A DNA stretch of 27,956 nucleotides from a virus: positions 1 through 27,956 of the IMG/VR virus record IMGVR_UViG_3300023179_000414; one strand, 5' to 3'. Of the stretch, positions 1-9,471 are shown piece by piece; positions within the stretch are counted from its first letter, which is position 1, and each line of letters begins with the position of its first letter. Both the position numbers and the translations under genes were made by a program. The notes beneath the pieces are model-generated. The model worked only from the letters and a program-made list of their open reading frames with translations. It was not told the DNA's origin and searched no databases.

Positions 1-84
1 CCAGAATTTCAGCAGTTAGCAGGGGCGGCAAACGCATCAGTAGCGTCTCCGTTTGCAAGTTCAGGGAGTACAACAACCAGATGA
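1..84 (+). CDS. C-terminal end of an unidentified upstream gene (partial)
   Basis: The first frame is open from the window edge and gives 27 residues ending in SSGSTTTR before a TGA stop at 82-84. That stop overlaps the ATG at 81 as ATGA, a typical translational coupling junction in tightly packed phage operons. The visible tail is rich in Ala, Ser and Thr and carries no recognisable motif, so the product cannot be named. Its position upstream of gp25 suggests another tail or baseplate component, but this is inference only. Confidence 0.6.
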   Translation, partial: PEFQQLAGAANASVASPFASSGSTTTR

Positions 85-746
85 GCGATCACACAATTTC
101 ATCGTATTCGGAAATTATTTACTCCATCGGTGAGATTGTTGGTGTATTTGGTGTGGGTATTGTTGTTGGTTTGTGGACCATGTTCAAGAAGAAAAAGTTC
201 AATGCTCTGCTTGAAACCAAAAAAGAGCAAAGGGTGGCACAAGCACACAGCCAAGTTCACGAAACCCTGACCGAACTGCGTCTGCTTGTTCGTGCGTCTC
301 GGGCAATGGTGTTTCAGTTCCACAACGGCGGACGATTTGCTGACGGCAGTTCTATTAAACGCTTTTCTGTTACCCACGAGTCCTGTGGTGCAGGGGTTCA
401 GGGCATGCTGTTAGAGTCGCAGGATGTGTTGCTTAATCGTTACCGAGAAATGGTTGATATTCTACAAACTCGTGATAATAAAATAATCAAGGTTTCTGAT
501 CTGCCCCAGTGCTCGTTCCGTTACGGACTTGAAATAAATAATGTACTGTTTTTTGCAGTTAGCCCCCTGAAGTGTGAGGACGGGCTGACTCCTATGGGAT
601 TTGTGTGCTGCCATTGGTGTGATGTTAGCGATTTGGACGCAGTTCAAGCCGAAGGAATATCTGAAAGTTCTCTTTCAGAGGTGGTTTCGGTATCTACTAA
701 AACCATAAATTCGTATCTAACGCTAGGTAAACGCCATGCCTCTTAA
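81..746 (+). CDS. Membrane-anchored protein with GAF-like soluble domain, function unknown
   Basis: This is a 221-residue protein. Residues about 12-35 are hydrophobic and Gly/Val-rich and are followed by a KKKK cluster at 36-39, which predicts one membrane-spanning helix with the rest in the cytoplasm. A charged helical stretch (about 40-70) leads into a soluble domain containing FQFHNGG (about 78-84), with RFSVTHES shortly after and later hydrophobic strands. This pattern reminds me of GAF-like sensory or regulatory domains, but I cannot confirm the fold. The ATG at 81 overlaps the upstream stop as ATGA and is preceded by GGGAG. The 3' end overlaps the gp25 start by 11 bases, so it is translated with the baseplate genes. 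It has no signal peptidase site. It could instead be a virion-associated or infection-stage membrane protein. Confidence 0.8.
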   Translation: MSDHTISSYSEIIYSIGEIVGVFGVGIVVGLWTMFKKKKFNALLETKKEQRVAQAHSQVHETLTELRLLVRASRAMVFQFHNGGRFADGSSIKRFSVTHESCGAGVQGMLLESQDVLLNRYREMVDILQTRDNKIIKVSDLPQCSFRYGLEINNVLFFAVSPLKCEDGLTPMGFVCCHWCDVSDLDAVQAEGISESSLSEVVSVSTKTINSYLTLGKRHAS

Positions 747-1146
747 AATAAATTCAACACCACAAGAGCCTGTGTATACGGATATAGATCCGTTGTTTAC
801 CCGAAATCCCAAAACCAGTGATGTGGTGGCAACCAAAGACACCAAAGCCATCAAGGTAGCCATTCAAAACCTGCTGTCTACGGCTTTTGGCGAACGGCTA
901 TTTCAGCCACAGATTGGAGCCTCGCTTCGTCCGCTGCTGTTTGAACCCGTAGATTCAATTACCGCATTTGAAATACGAGACAGAATCTTGGAAACCATTC
1001 GTAAAAACGAGCCACGAGTTAACAATATAATAGTGGATGTGGTGTCTAATCCTGACTCAAACGAATACCAAGTAGCGGTAGAGTACACGATACAGTCAAT
1101 TGGAGCGGTAGACAGGGTAACAACACTACTTGAAAGGGTACGCTGA
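736..1146 (+). CDS. 25: Baseplate wedge subunit gp25 (GPW/gp25 family)
   Basis: This 136-residue protein matches the usual size of T4 gp25 (about 130 residues). It carries the family signature: a helix with AIQNLLSTAFGERLFQP (about 43-59), then GASLRPLLFEP and an amphipathic helix ending in IRKNEPRV. These resemble the T4 gp25 and phage P2 gpW baseplate proteins. In T4, gp25 sits in the wedge core next to gp6 and helps connect the baseplate to the sheath. The ATG at 736 lies inside the end of the preceding gene, with AGG about ten bases upstream. The TGA stop shares one base with the ATG of gp6 (TGATG), so the two are probably translationally coupled. Confidence 0.95.
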   Translation: MPLKINSTPQEPVYTDIDPLFTRNPKTSDVVATKDTKAIKVAIQNLLSTAFGERLFQPQIGASLRPLLFEPVDSITAFEIRDRILETIRKNEPRVNNIIVDVVSNPDSNEYQVAVEYTIQSIGAVDRVTTLLERVR

Positions 1147-2981
1147 TGGCAACAAACGCTAACGCTCTGAATGTGGTTGGATTAGATTTTAGTGAAGCAA
1201 AGGCTTCTCTAAAGTCTTTTCTTGAATCACAGGACACACTCAAAGACTACAATTTTAATGGCTCTGTATTGAGTACCATTTTAGATGTCATGGCATACAA
1301 TACCCACTATCAGGGGTTTTATGCCAACATGGTGGCTAACGAGATGTTCTTGGACAGTGCAGTACTGCGTCCGTCTATTGCGTCTCATGCCAAGCAATTG
1401 GGCTATACGCCACAGTCTGCTCGTGCTGCAAAGGCTACTATTACTGCTCCTATTTCTAGCGGTTCATCAACCACAGACACCTACTTGGCTCGTGGAACCG
1501 AGTTCACAGGAACCGATGCTGAAGGCAGTCAGTATAAATTTATCCTGCTAGAAAACGCATACGCAAACACCACCACTAATAGTTTTGAAGAGATAGATGT
1601 TTACGAAGGCAGTCTGCGTCGTGTGAGTTATGTTTATGACCGTAACCGTAAAGACCTATCGGTTTTGTTGATTCCTAATGATAAAATTGATACCACAACC
1701 ATTCGTGTTCGTGTTCAGGCTTCTGTTACTGATTCCACAGGCTCTTCAAGTGTGTGGAGCGAGGCTGAGTCTTATGTGAATCTGACACCCACTTCCAAGG
1801 TGTATTTTTTGCAAGAAAAGGAAAAGGGACTTTACGAATTGTATTTCGGTGACGGCTTTTTGGGACAGGAACCAGAAACAGGAAACTTGATTTCTATTGA
1901 ATATCTTGAAACCAACGGTGCATTGGCTAATGGAATAACTACTTTTACTTCGTCTGTAAGTGGATTAGGTACAGTTGAAACTGTTTCTGAATCTGCTGGT
2001 GGTGGAGACGCAGAGTCTTCTACCCGTATCAAATTCATGGCTCCAAAATACTACAAGTCACAGAGCCGTGCAGTAACCGAAAACGATTACATCACCGCAG
2101 TTAATAGGTACTATCCTGATGCTGCATCGGTGTATGTGTACGGAGGAGAAACCGTTACACCTCCACAATACGGCAAAGTGTTTATTGCTGTTCGTCCTAA
2201 TTCGGGACAGGCATTAAGTACAAGTGAAAAGGAAAGTTTGGTAAAAAATCTTCGGGATAATTCGTCTGTGGTAAGCATCATTCCTGAAATAGTAGATACT
2301 GATTATTTGGATTTGGTGATTGATAGTAAGATTACTTACAATCCATCTGCCCTGAACATTAGTGCAGGAACACTAAAAGCACTTGCAGTCGCGTATGCGT
2401 TTTCGTATTCCAACATTCAGTTGAATTCGTTTGGCTCTAATTTTTACTATTCTGCATTCATCAATGGAATTAGCGATTTGCACCCGTCCATTTTGAGCAA
2501 TCAAACTACAATTAAATTACGAAAAACAGTTGAGGTTGGAAGAATTGTTTCTTCTAAGGGGTTGGTGGTTGATTTTGGAAACTCACTCTATCATCCACAC
2601 GATGGGCATATTTCTATACTTTCATCTAATATGTTCCCACACAAAAATTACGACGGAACAGTTGTATACAACTGCACAATAGAAGATGACGGATACGGTA
2701 TTCTTAATGTGGTGAAATACGAGACGAGTGGAAGCAAGACTACTGTTCTGAAGAGTGTAGGAACCATTGACTATAATGGTGGCACAGTTCGTTTCAATTC
2801 CAAGTTTGTTCCCCAAATTGCAGAAGGAATTGTTTACGGAATTACTATTACAGTTCAGCCCAAGAATCAAGACCTGTATGTAAAAGAGAACAGAATTATC
2901 CGAATCAATCGCGGTTATTCTGATTCTGTTTCGGTTTCTTTATCGTCTGAAACAGTATCACGAGCAGCGGCCGCTGTATAA
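1146..2981 (+). CDS. 6: Baseplate wedge subunit gp6 (baseplate J-like)
   Basis: This 611-residue protein is close to T4 gp6 (about 660 residues). The N-terminal part has DVMAYNTHYQGFYANMVANE and SHAKQLGYTPQSARAA, which are hallmark stretches of gp6 in T4-like phages. The middle has AVTENDYITAVNRYYPDA followed by YGKVFIAVRP, typical of the baseplate J/gp6 core. In T4, gp6 dimers link neighbouring wedges into the ring that opens during sheath contraction. The start is fixed by the one-base overlap with gp25, and AAAGGG lies upstream as a ribosome binding site. The C-terminal part is Ser/Val-rich and ends in a run of alanines. The next gene starts three bases after the stop. Confidence 0.95.
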   Translation: MATNANALNVVGLDFSEAKASLKSFLESQDTLKDYNFNGSVLSTILDVMAYNTHYQGFYANMVANEMFLDSAVLRPSIASHAKQLGYTPQSARAAKATITAPISSGSSTTDTYLARGTEFTGTDAEGSQYKFILLENAYANTTTNSFEEIDVYEGSLRRVSYVYDRNRKDLSVLLIPNDKIDTTTIRVRVQASVTDSTGSSSVWSEAESYVNLTPTSKVYFLQEKEKGLYELYFGDGFLGQEPETGNLISIEYLETNGALANGITTFTSSVSGLGTVETVSESAGGGDAESSTRIKFMAPKYYKSQSRAVTENDYITAVNRYYPDAASVYVYGGETVTPPQYGKVFIAVRPNSGQALSTSEKESLVKNLRDNSSVVSIIPEIVDTDYLDLVIDSKITYNPSALNISAGTLKALAVAYAFSYSNIQLNSFGSNFYYSAFINGISDLHPSILSNQTTIKLRKTVEVGRIVSSKGLVVDFGNSLYHPHDGHISILSSNMFPHKNYDGTVVYNCTIEDDGYGILNVVKYETSGSKTTVLKSVGTIDYNGGTVRFNSKFVPQIAEGIVYGITITVQPKNQDLYVKENRIIRINRGYSDSVSVSLSSETVSRAAAAV

Positions 2982-2984
2982 TAT

Positions 2985-5900
2985 ATGGTTGAACTAAAAA
3001 ACATCATACTCAATACGCCCACCGAGGCACTTGAAAAGGTCATTGCTCCTTTCATAGAGGAGCAGTTTCCGTCATTTATGCGTCGTGATTATAGAAAACT
3101 GGTTATGTTTATAAAGGCGTATTACGAGTGGATGGACAAGCAGGGAAACCCAGGATTTGTAATTTCTAATCTGTCGTCTGTTTACGATGTGGATAGGAGT
3201 TTAGAAGAGTACTATTCACACTTCAAAAACACCTACCTTGACGGGTTTCCTGATGTGCTGGCTACCAATACTAGTGGCAGAAAACCAAACAAGAACACCC
3301 TTCTCAAACAAATTCGTGATTTTTACGGCAACAAAGGCACAGAGAATGCGTACAAGTTCTTGTTTCGTGTGCTATACGACAGTGATGTTGACTTCTACTA
3401 TCCAAAAGAGGATGTGCTGAAAACATCAGATGGACGGTGGATTGAAAAGGTTTCACTAAAAACCACATCATCCAATGGTTCCATCCTGTTCTCTGCAAAA
3501 GGACAGAGTGTGTACCAGTATATTGGAAATCAATTGGTGGCATCTGCTGAAGTGGACTCTGTGGTTCAGTATAACCAAGACGGTTACGAGATTACAGAAT
3601 TCTTCCTGAACAACTTGGTTGGCAATTTTGTGTCTACCGTTCCTGTTACTTTTATAATAGACAGCCAACAGTATCAAGAAACAGTTTTTAGTGTATTGTC
3701 TGATTTCTATATTCAAACCCCGGGAGCAGATTTCCGTGTTGGTGATGAGATTTATATTACAGACACCAAAGGTACAGGCTTCTCTGCGTTTATTGAGCAG
3801 ACAGGTCTTGGCGGAACCATCAAAAAGATTGGTGTAAAGAATTCAGGCATCAACTACTTTAATACAGTCACAGTATCGTTTATTAGCCAAACAGGCAACT
3901 TGAGTTCGGCTGTGGTGTTTGCCCGTCCCACAGCAGTTACTCGTTACCCTGGATACTATTCCAATAACAGCGGAAAACTGTCGTCCACCAAAAAGATTCA
4001 AGATGGACACTACTACCAAGATTTTTCGTATGAACTAAAGTCTGCGGTCAGCCTAGACACATACTTCTCTGTGCTGAAAGACCTGATCCATCCCGCAGGA
4101 ATGCGGATGTTTGGTTCTATTTTGGTGAATGACGCTCTGCAAAACACACCCAATACTTCTGCACAAGGCACATTTTTCCGTGATCCAATTATTGGAAACT
4201 ATACACCGTACACTAGCGGAACCACTCTTGATCTGCGAGCAAACGGTCTGACAGGTGGGGGTGGTTGGTGTGGAGCCGAAGGCGACCTGTATCCTTTGGG
4301 CTACAATCCGTATATCGGCAGCACCAGCGAGATTGGGCCTAGTGGTAAAACTGCTCCTCGCGGAACGCTGTTCTACGGCACTTCTTTGGGCTACACCTAC
4401 TGTATCGTGCCTGAAGGGGGCAAAACTGCCCACGATCCACTTGGTGCTCCACTTGGCAGCACAACTGCGTGGTTTAATGGCAAAGAAACTGCTCTGACAC
4501 CTGAAGGTATGCGTGGGTTGGTGCTGTGGCTGAAACCTGAAAATATTGGTGTGTGTGGTGCGGTTGCCAACGGAGCCAGTGTGGATGTGTGGCGAGATGC
4601 GTCACCGTCTCGCAATCACGCTCTGCCTCCCACATGGGACAAGTGGAACGGTGTTTCTGACATATGGACAAACGCATCTGGTTCTGAATGGACTAGAAGT
4701 GTTCACGATGCCACAAACCCAATTACCAAACTTTCGTTCTTGTTGAACGGAAAATGTGGTGGGTTTACAACTGATCGTCTTTTTATGGCTGGATTGAATA
4801 GTGATCCTGCCACAAACGCTAGTTATTCAAGTATTGATTACGCCATTTACTCGGTTGGACCATATTCAGGAAGTTTAACAACGCTTTCTGCAAACAGAAG
4901 ACTGATTGCTTATGAAAGTAGTAAGCGAGTAGAACCAGACCTTGTTACTGCCAGTGCAGACTCTTCGTTTCACGACAATACTGTATGCGAAATTGAGTAC
5001 GCAGAACCCAACATTGTGTATCGTGTAAACGGAGTTTCGTATAGAACAGTATACGCTGGATACGGACTAACTTTCTACGCTGATACTTCTGGATATAGCG
5101 GAGCAGGCACATCCATCAAAATTTTGGAAATGTCGTATAAAGGCACACCTGTTGTGCCGTCGTGGGTGGTTACTGGTTCGGGCATAACTGTTGCAAATTA
5201 CGCAGGACTCACAGTAGACAAACTACGCCCCACTCTTGCTATTAATGACGGCGGTATGGCAGGTGCAACAGGGGTGTCGTTTAACGGTGGTTTAATTATT
5301 AGTCCAAAAACTACATGGTCGTCGGGTGCAGGAACCAATCTGTTATCGTGGAGTGAAGAGTTTGTTGGAAGGTGGGGTACACTTGGTATTACAGCCCAAG
5401 CAGTTAATGGGCCATTTGAACTAACAACTGCGTCTGCGTGGACAATATCCCCAGCGAATTACAATCTAGGTGGCTACCCACTTGGAATTGCTTTTAATGC
5501 TGTAGCCACGAGTAACATTAACACTAACCAAGGACTGGTGTACTCTATTTACTTTAAGCCTGGAACATACACCGCTCCAAGATTTGGAATATATGATCTT
5601 ACAAATTCCAAATCTACATTTTTTGTTCAAGCAAATGTGAGTGGTGGAGTGGTAAGCAGCGTAAGTCTTAGAACGATAACTTCTCCAGCCACAGCATCAA
5701 ATTCCAGAGTACGATGTTACGAAGTTGGTAATGGGTGGTATAGAATAGAACTAATACTAGATCCAGGTGCGCTAGATGCAAACTGTACAGCAGTAAATGT
5801 GTACGCTGTTTATGATGGAGGCGCAAGCAACACATTGGGGCTAACTACCTCAATATGGGGAGCACAACTAAACACAGGCAACTACGCAAAGCAGTATGTA

Positions 5901-7013
5901 AAAACTACTGGTGCCGCTGCTTCGGGTGGTGCTCAACCACTCCACTACCTTGAGGGTGCGTTTGTTTTGCCAACAACCCCAGGTGGCACCTTTGAGAGCA
6001 TGCTTACAGGTCAACACCTAAACCTGACCAGACCACTTGTGTTGCGAGACGACATGGACGCATTTTTTGTGTTCAGAAATACGGTTGAGTCCGCTGGCAG
6101 AAATACTGGTTTCGTGAACTCAAGCAGAGCATTATACGACTCTTTCTTTTCGAACAACGAAGACTTTATTGTTAGTGTTCGTGGATGGAATACAGTAGAC
6201 CGCGATCCTGCTTCTGCTTACAATTCAGGGAATTACGCAAAAACAGGAAACACATTCCGATATTACCCAAGCACATCGTCTTTGCTGTTCCGACCGTTCG
6301 GTGCGTATTCAACATCGTCTATCCCTTCTAATAATAGAGGAGTAATTGGTTACGATCCACATGTTAACAATTTTTCAATTGGTCGTGTGGTTGGTGAGGT
6401 TGCTCGTGACAGCGCAGACATTTTGTACGCACATCACAATGGAGACAGAGCAACCAATTACTCGCCGTCCACGGGAAGAAACATAGCCACATGGTCTGAC
6501 AACGCAATATCAGAGTCACCGACCCCTGTGTGTGGTGTTACTGTTGATATTGGACGAATTGGCACTTATGTTTTCACCGCTGTTTCGTCTGCGTATCCGT
6601 TTGGCAGCACAGCGTGGGTGAGTGGCGTAACAACCAATCAAGCACCAAGTGGCAGTTTTATGGGAGTGCTTAACGAAGTCATAGTGTTTGACCGCAAACT
6701 GCAAGAAGACGAGCGGCAGCAGATTTACGGATACTTGGCTCGTAAATACAAGATGGATACTGCACTGCCTGATTCGTACTACCTTGCTCATGCCAGCGGT
6801 TACGAAAAGGGGCTAACATATTGGAGCATTGCCCACCACCCCAATTCCAAAGACCTGCTAACCATTCCTGCTGGTGTGTCGTTTGCAGGCATAACCATTA
6901 CCAATTTCTTAAACATGCCTGAAACCATCTACAAGTCTAAGGGTACGGTTCTGTCGGGTGGAACGGTGCTATCGGGCGATACATATGATTACTTGGAAAA
7001 CACTGGTGCGTAA
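2985..7013 (+). CDS. Giant baseplate/tail structural protein in the gp7 position with LamG-like and CBM-like modules
   Basis: This protein has 1342 residues. Residues 1-380 resemble a structural family of marine T4-like phages: FPSFMRRDYRKLVMFIKAYY near the start, then LLKQIRDFYGNKGTENAYKF, YYPKEDVL, and LIHPAGMRMFGS near 370. Its place between gp6 and gp8 suggests the gp7 role in wedge assembly, but I see no direct T4 gp7 similarity. After a Gly-rich linker, MRGLVLWLKPENI (about 508) followed by WRDASPSRNHA starts a LamG/ConA-like fold. This fold appears to close at EVIVFDRKLQEDERQQIYGY (about 1229-1248). A further module from NLLSWSEEF (about 785) to a TTG at about 975 looks like a phage carbohydrate-binding module inserted within it. 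Sugar binding is inferred. There is no good Shine-Dalgarno sequence; the start lies 3 bases after gp6 and probably relies on coupling. Confidence 0.85.
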   Translation: MVELKNIILNTPTEALEKVIAPFIEEQFPSFMRRDYRKLVMFIKAYYEWMDKQGNPGFVISNLSSVYDVDRSLEEYYSHFKNTYLDGFPDVLATNTSGRKPNKNTLLKQIRDFYGNKGTENAYKFLFRVLYDSDVDFYYPKEDVLKTSDGRWIEKVSLKTTSSNGSILFSAKGQSVYQYIGNQLVASAEVDSVVQYNQDGYEITEFFLNNLVGNFVSTVPVTFIIDSQQYQETVFSVLSDFYIQTPGADFRVGDEIYITDTKGTGFSAFIEQTGLGGTIKKIGVKNSGINYFNTVTVSFISQTGNLSSAVVFARPTAVTRYPGYYSNNSGKLSSTKKIQDGHYYQDFSYELKSAVSLDTYFSVLKDLIHPAGMRMFGSILVNDALQNTPNTSAQGTFFRDPIIGNYTPYTSGTTLDLRANGLTGGGGWCGAEGDLYPLGYNPYIGSTSEIGPSGKTAPRGTLFYGTSLGYTYCIVPEGGKTAHDPLGAPLGSTTAWFNGKETALTPEGMRGLVLWLKPENIGVCGAVANGASVDVWRDASPSRNHALPPTWDKWNGVSDIWTNASGSEWTRSVHDATNPITKLSFLLNGKCGGFTTDRLFMAGLNSDPATNASYSSIDYAIYSVGPYSGSLTTLSANRRLIAYESSKRVEPDLVTASADSSFHDNTVCEIEYAEPNIVYRVNGVSYRTVYAGYGLTFYADTSGYSGAGTSIKILEMSYKGTPVVPSWVVTGSGITVANYAGLTVDKLRPTLAINDGGMAGATGVSFNGGLIISPKTTWSSGAGTNLLSWSEEFVGRWGTLGITAQAVNGPFELTTASAWTISPANYNLGGYPLGIAFNAVATSNINTNQGLVYSIYFKPGTYTAPRFGIYDLTNSKSTFFVQANVSGGVVSSVSLRTITSPATASNSRVRCYEVGNGWYRIELILDPGALDANCTAVNVYAVYDGGASNTLGLTTSIWGAQLNTGNYAKQYVKTTGAAASGGAQPLHYLEGAFVLPTTPGGTFESMLTGQHLNLTRPLVLRDDMDAFFVFRNTVESAGRNTGFVNSSRALYDSFFSNNEDFIVSVRGWNTVDRDPASAYNSGNYAKTGNTFRYYPSTSSLLFRPFGAYSTSSIPSNNRGVIGYDPHVNNFSIGRVVGEVARDSADILYAHHNGDRATNYSPSTGRNIATWSDNAISESPTPVCGVTVDIGRIGTYVFTAVSSAYPFGSTAWVSGVTTNQAPSGSFMGVLNEVIVFDRKLQEDERQQIYGYLARKYKMDTALPDSYYLAHASGYEKGLTYWSIAHHPNSKDLLTIPAGVSFAGITITNFLNMPETIYKSKGTVLSGGTVLSGDTYDYLENTGA

Positions 7014-7025
7014 AACGGAGATCCC

Positions 7026-9461
7026 ATGCCTGCCTATCTGAAAGCGTCAATCAAGCGGTCATATGCTGAAGGCTTCCTGAACGAACTGGAACGCAACGAC
7101 AACCAGTATTTTTTCTTTGTAGCCAAACCCACAGCGTGGCAGACCAGTGGTGGCGACAACAGCCCACCAACCCCAGGAACGGCAGAGTATCCTGATAGTG
7201 ATGAAAACGAACGCGAGATCATGCGTAACATTATTGGATACAAGAAACTTAATCCAAAAAATATTCTGTTTGCTCTGCCCCGCTACGAGTGGACTAGCGG
7301 AACCGTATACGATCAATACAGCGACCGCGAAGGGTTATTTGACACAGACGATCCCAAGATTTTTTATGTGGTTACAGACGAAAACAATCTGTACAAGTGT
7401 CTGACACGACAGACTGTAGACGGAACCTATAATGGTCAAGGCAAGCCGTCAACCGTTAAACCCAGCGGAACTCTAACAACGCCGTTCACTCTTTCAGACG
7501 GATACACATGGAAGTATTTGGCTACTGTTCGATCATCCGATCTGCCGTATGAATTAACAGACTATATTCCTGTTGATTTTGTGTCTAGCAGAGACGACAC
7601 AGAAACCACCAATCAGTACGCTGCTCAGGCTACAGCCGTTTCAGGTGAACTTACTCGTTTAGATTTTATAACCAACGGTGGAGCGTCTGCTGCGGTTTAC
7701 AGTCAAACTGAAAAGCGAGAAGGCGCATCCAATCAGCCTATTCGCTTGGGTAGTTACCTTGAGACTACTGGCGGTGAAAAGGTTGTATATGTGCGAGCAG
7801 AAGACAAAGGAAATATTGAGACTCCTGGAAATAAGGCAGGATACATTCTTCGCGTTGTCAACTCTACAACCAATCCCCAAACCATAAACAACTACGGAGT
7901 TATTACTGAAGGTGGGTATACTGGCAGTGGCAGTAATGTGGTATATTTCAAGATAAAGGACGATGCGTTGGATTTCACAGTTACCAATCCAACGGCTGGT
8001 GGAGTGGACTTTACTACTTTTGAAATCTTGCCACGAATCCGTATTACTGGAGACGGTAGCGGTGCCTACGCATTTCCTATAGTGGATACTGATAAAAAAA
8101 TAAGTGGCGTGAATCTTATAAATCGTGGAGAGGACTACACACAGGCATCAGTATTTGTTACCACTTCTATTTCCACCCAGCCCACCAAAGTACACCCAAC
8201 TATTACTCCTGTGCTTGCTCCAAAGGGTGGACACGGCAGCAACATTCTTAAAGAATTGAATGTAAAGGACATTATTGTTATTGTCGAAGTGTTAGAAGAC
8301 GACGAAGACAAGTTTGTTGGTGGCGGTTCGTATCGTCAGTTTGGTATTGTCAAAAATCCTGTTCTGAATGACGGCTCTCAAACCGTGGCTGGTTCTGCTG
8401 ATCCGTATTACCGAGATGTAACTCTTGTATACGATGGCTCTCAAACCACCAGAACGCTTGACCAATGGAAGGTTAATGGATTTGGTGGCGGTGTCAAAAA
8501 CTTTATGTTGGGCACCGAATCGTCTGTGGGAGCAAAAATCGAGCAGTTGAAGGCGGTTACAGACATAAGCAATGAACGCCGTCTTACCGTGAAAGTAAAA
8601 AATATTGGTGGCAATTACATTACATATCAGTCTCGTCCAAATGACCTGATTCTGTCCTTCCCTGTATCTGCTGATCTTTCTGGATACATTTACGGAGAAA
8701 CGGTAACTCAAAATATTCCTGCTGGCACAACTGTTGCATCACCAAATCCAAATCAGACCGCAGGTATTTCATACGGTTACGATATTAATACTATAGGCAT
8801 AGTAATTTCTCGTCAGAGCAATAAACTTGTAGTCAGAACTCAAAGAAATTCGTTTGTCAGCGGGTCAGTCAAGGTAGTTGGTAGTAGAAGCGGTGCGTCT
8901 GCTGCTCCATCGGGAGTTGCTCCTCGTTACGGAGAATACGCATGGGTGTACAATCCAACTGTGAATTCTTTTGTGAACGAAGGTGGCACATACGATCTGT
9001 TCCGAATCGCAGAAGTAGGAAGTCCATATTTTGATCTTAACGAGACTCCTGCGTATACAGGGCTTACCATTTTGTCTCTTGGAACCAGTGTGAGTGGTTC
9101 AACAGGTGGCGTAGATGTGACTTCTGCTGCCCTGACACAAAACTCATTCTCAAATGGTGATTTTGTGCAACAAGGCTCTAGCGGAGACGCTTTTGGAAAC
9201 TACGCTAGTGGAACAGTATACCATTGGGAATTTATAAATTCATCCAGTGGTCGATTGTACCTTACTGATGTGTTTGGAAACTTTACAAATGTGACCCAAA
9301 ACGGAATCACGGGCAGCACTCTTGGCTCGTATATTGTTACTAGCACGACTTCTCCCGACATTGATCCGACCTCTGGTGAAATCATATACATAAACAATAT
9401 ACGCCCAATTTCACGAGTCAAGGGGCAATCTGAAGAATTCCGTCTGCGATTAGGCTTCTAA
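7026..9461 (+). CDS. 8: Baseplate wedge subunit gp8-like, enlarged
   Basis: This 811-residue protein follows the gp7-position gene. The N-terminal third resembles gp8 of T4-like phages: NELERNDNQYFFFVAKPTAW near the start, NPKNILFALPRYEWTSGTVY, then NLYKCLTRQTVDG and TPFTLSDGYTWKYLATV. The C-terminus, GEIIYINNIRPISR followed by an acidic stretch and RLRLGF, also matches the usual gp8 ending. T4 gp8 is only about 334 residues, so roughly 450 extra residues of beta-rich sequence sit between the two conserved ends. In T4, gp8 forms a dimer in the outer wedge beside gp7 and gp10. ACGGAG is spaced well before the ATG. The gap to the next gene is 10 bases. Confidence 0.85.
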   Translation: MPAYLKASIKRSYAEGFLNELERNDNQYFFFVAKPTAWQTSGGDNSPPTPGTAEYPDSDENEREIMRNIIGYKKLNPKNILFALPRYEWTSGTVYDQYSDREGLFDTDDPKIFYVVTDENNLYKCLTRQTVDGTYNGQGKPSTVKPSGTLTTPFTLSDGYTWKYLATVRSSDLPYELTDYIPVDFVSSRDDTETTNQYAAQATAVSGELTRLDFITNGGASAAVYSQTEKREGASNQPIRLGSYLETTGGEKVVYVRAEDKGNIETPGNKAGYILRVVNSTTNPQTINNYGVITEGGYTGSGSNVVYFKIKDDALDFTVTNPTAGGVDFTTFEILPRIRITGDGSGAYAFPIVDTDKKISGVNLINRGEDYTQASVFVTTSISTQPTKVHPTITPVLAPKGGHGSNILKELNVKDIIVIVEVLEDDEDKFVGGGSYRQFGIVKNPVLNDGSQTVAGSADPYYRDVTLVYDGSQTTRTLDQWKVNGFGGGVKNFMLGTESSVGAKIEQLKAVTDISNERRLTVKVKNIGGNYITYQSRPNDLILSFPVSADLSGYIYGETVTQNIPAGTTVASPNPNQTAGISYGYDINTIGIVISRQSNKLVVRTQRNSFVSGSVKVVGSRSGASAAPSGVAPRYGEYAWVYNPTVNSFVNEGGTYDLFRIAEVGSPYFDLNETPAYTGLTILSLGTSVSGSTGGVDVTSAALTQNSFSNGDFVQQGSSGDAFGNYASGTVYHWEFINSSSGRLYLTDVFGNFTNVTQNGITGSTLGSYIVTSTTSPDIDPTSGEIIYINNIRPISRVKGQSEEFRLRLGF

Positions 9462-9471
9462 AGAGGAAACA

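Noticed and set aside
533-540. AATAAATA late-promoter-like box inside the membrane protein gene
   Set aside because: It is in the middle of a coding frame with no gene start nearby except gp25 about 200 bases downstream; probably chance in AT-rich codons.
2967-2974. GCGGCCGC palindrome at the end of gp6
   Set aside because: It encodes in-frame alanines at the natural C-terminus and no cloning scar or vector sequence surrounds it; a chance 8-base site.
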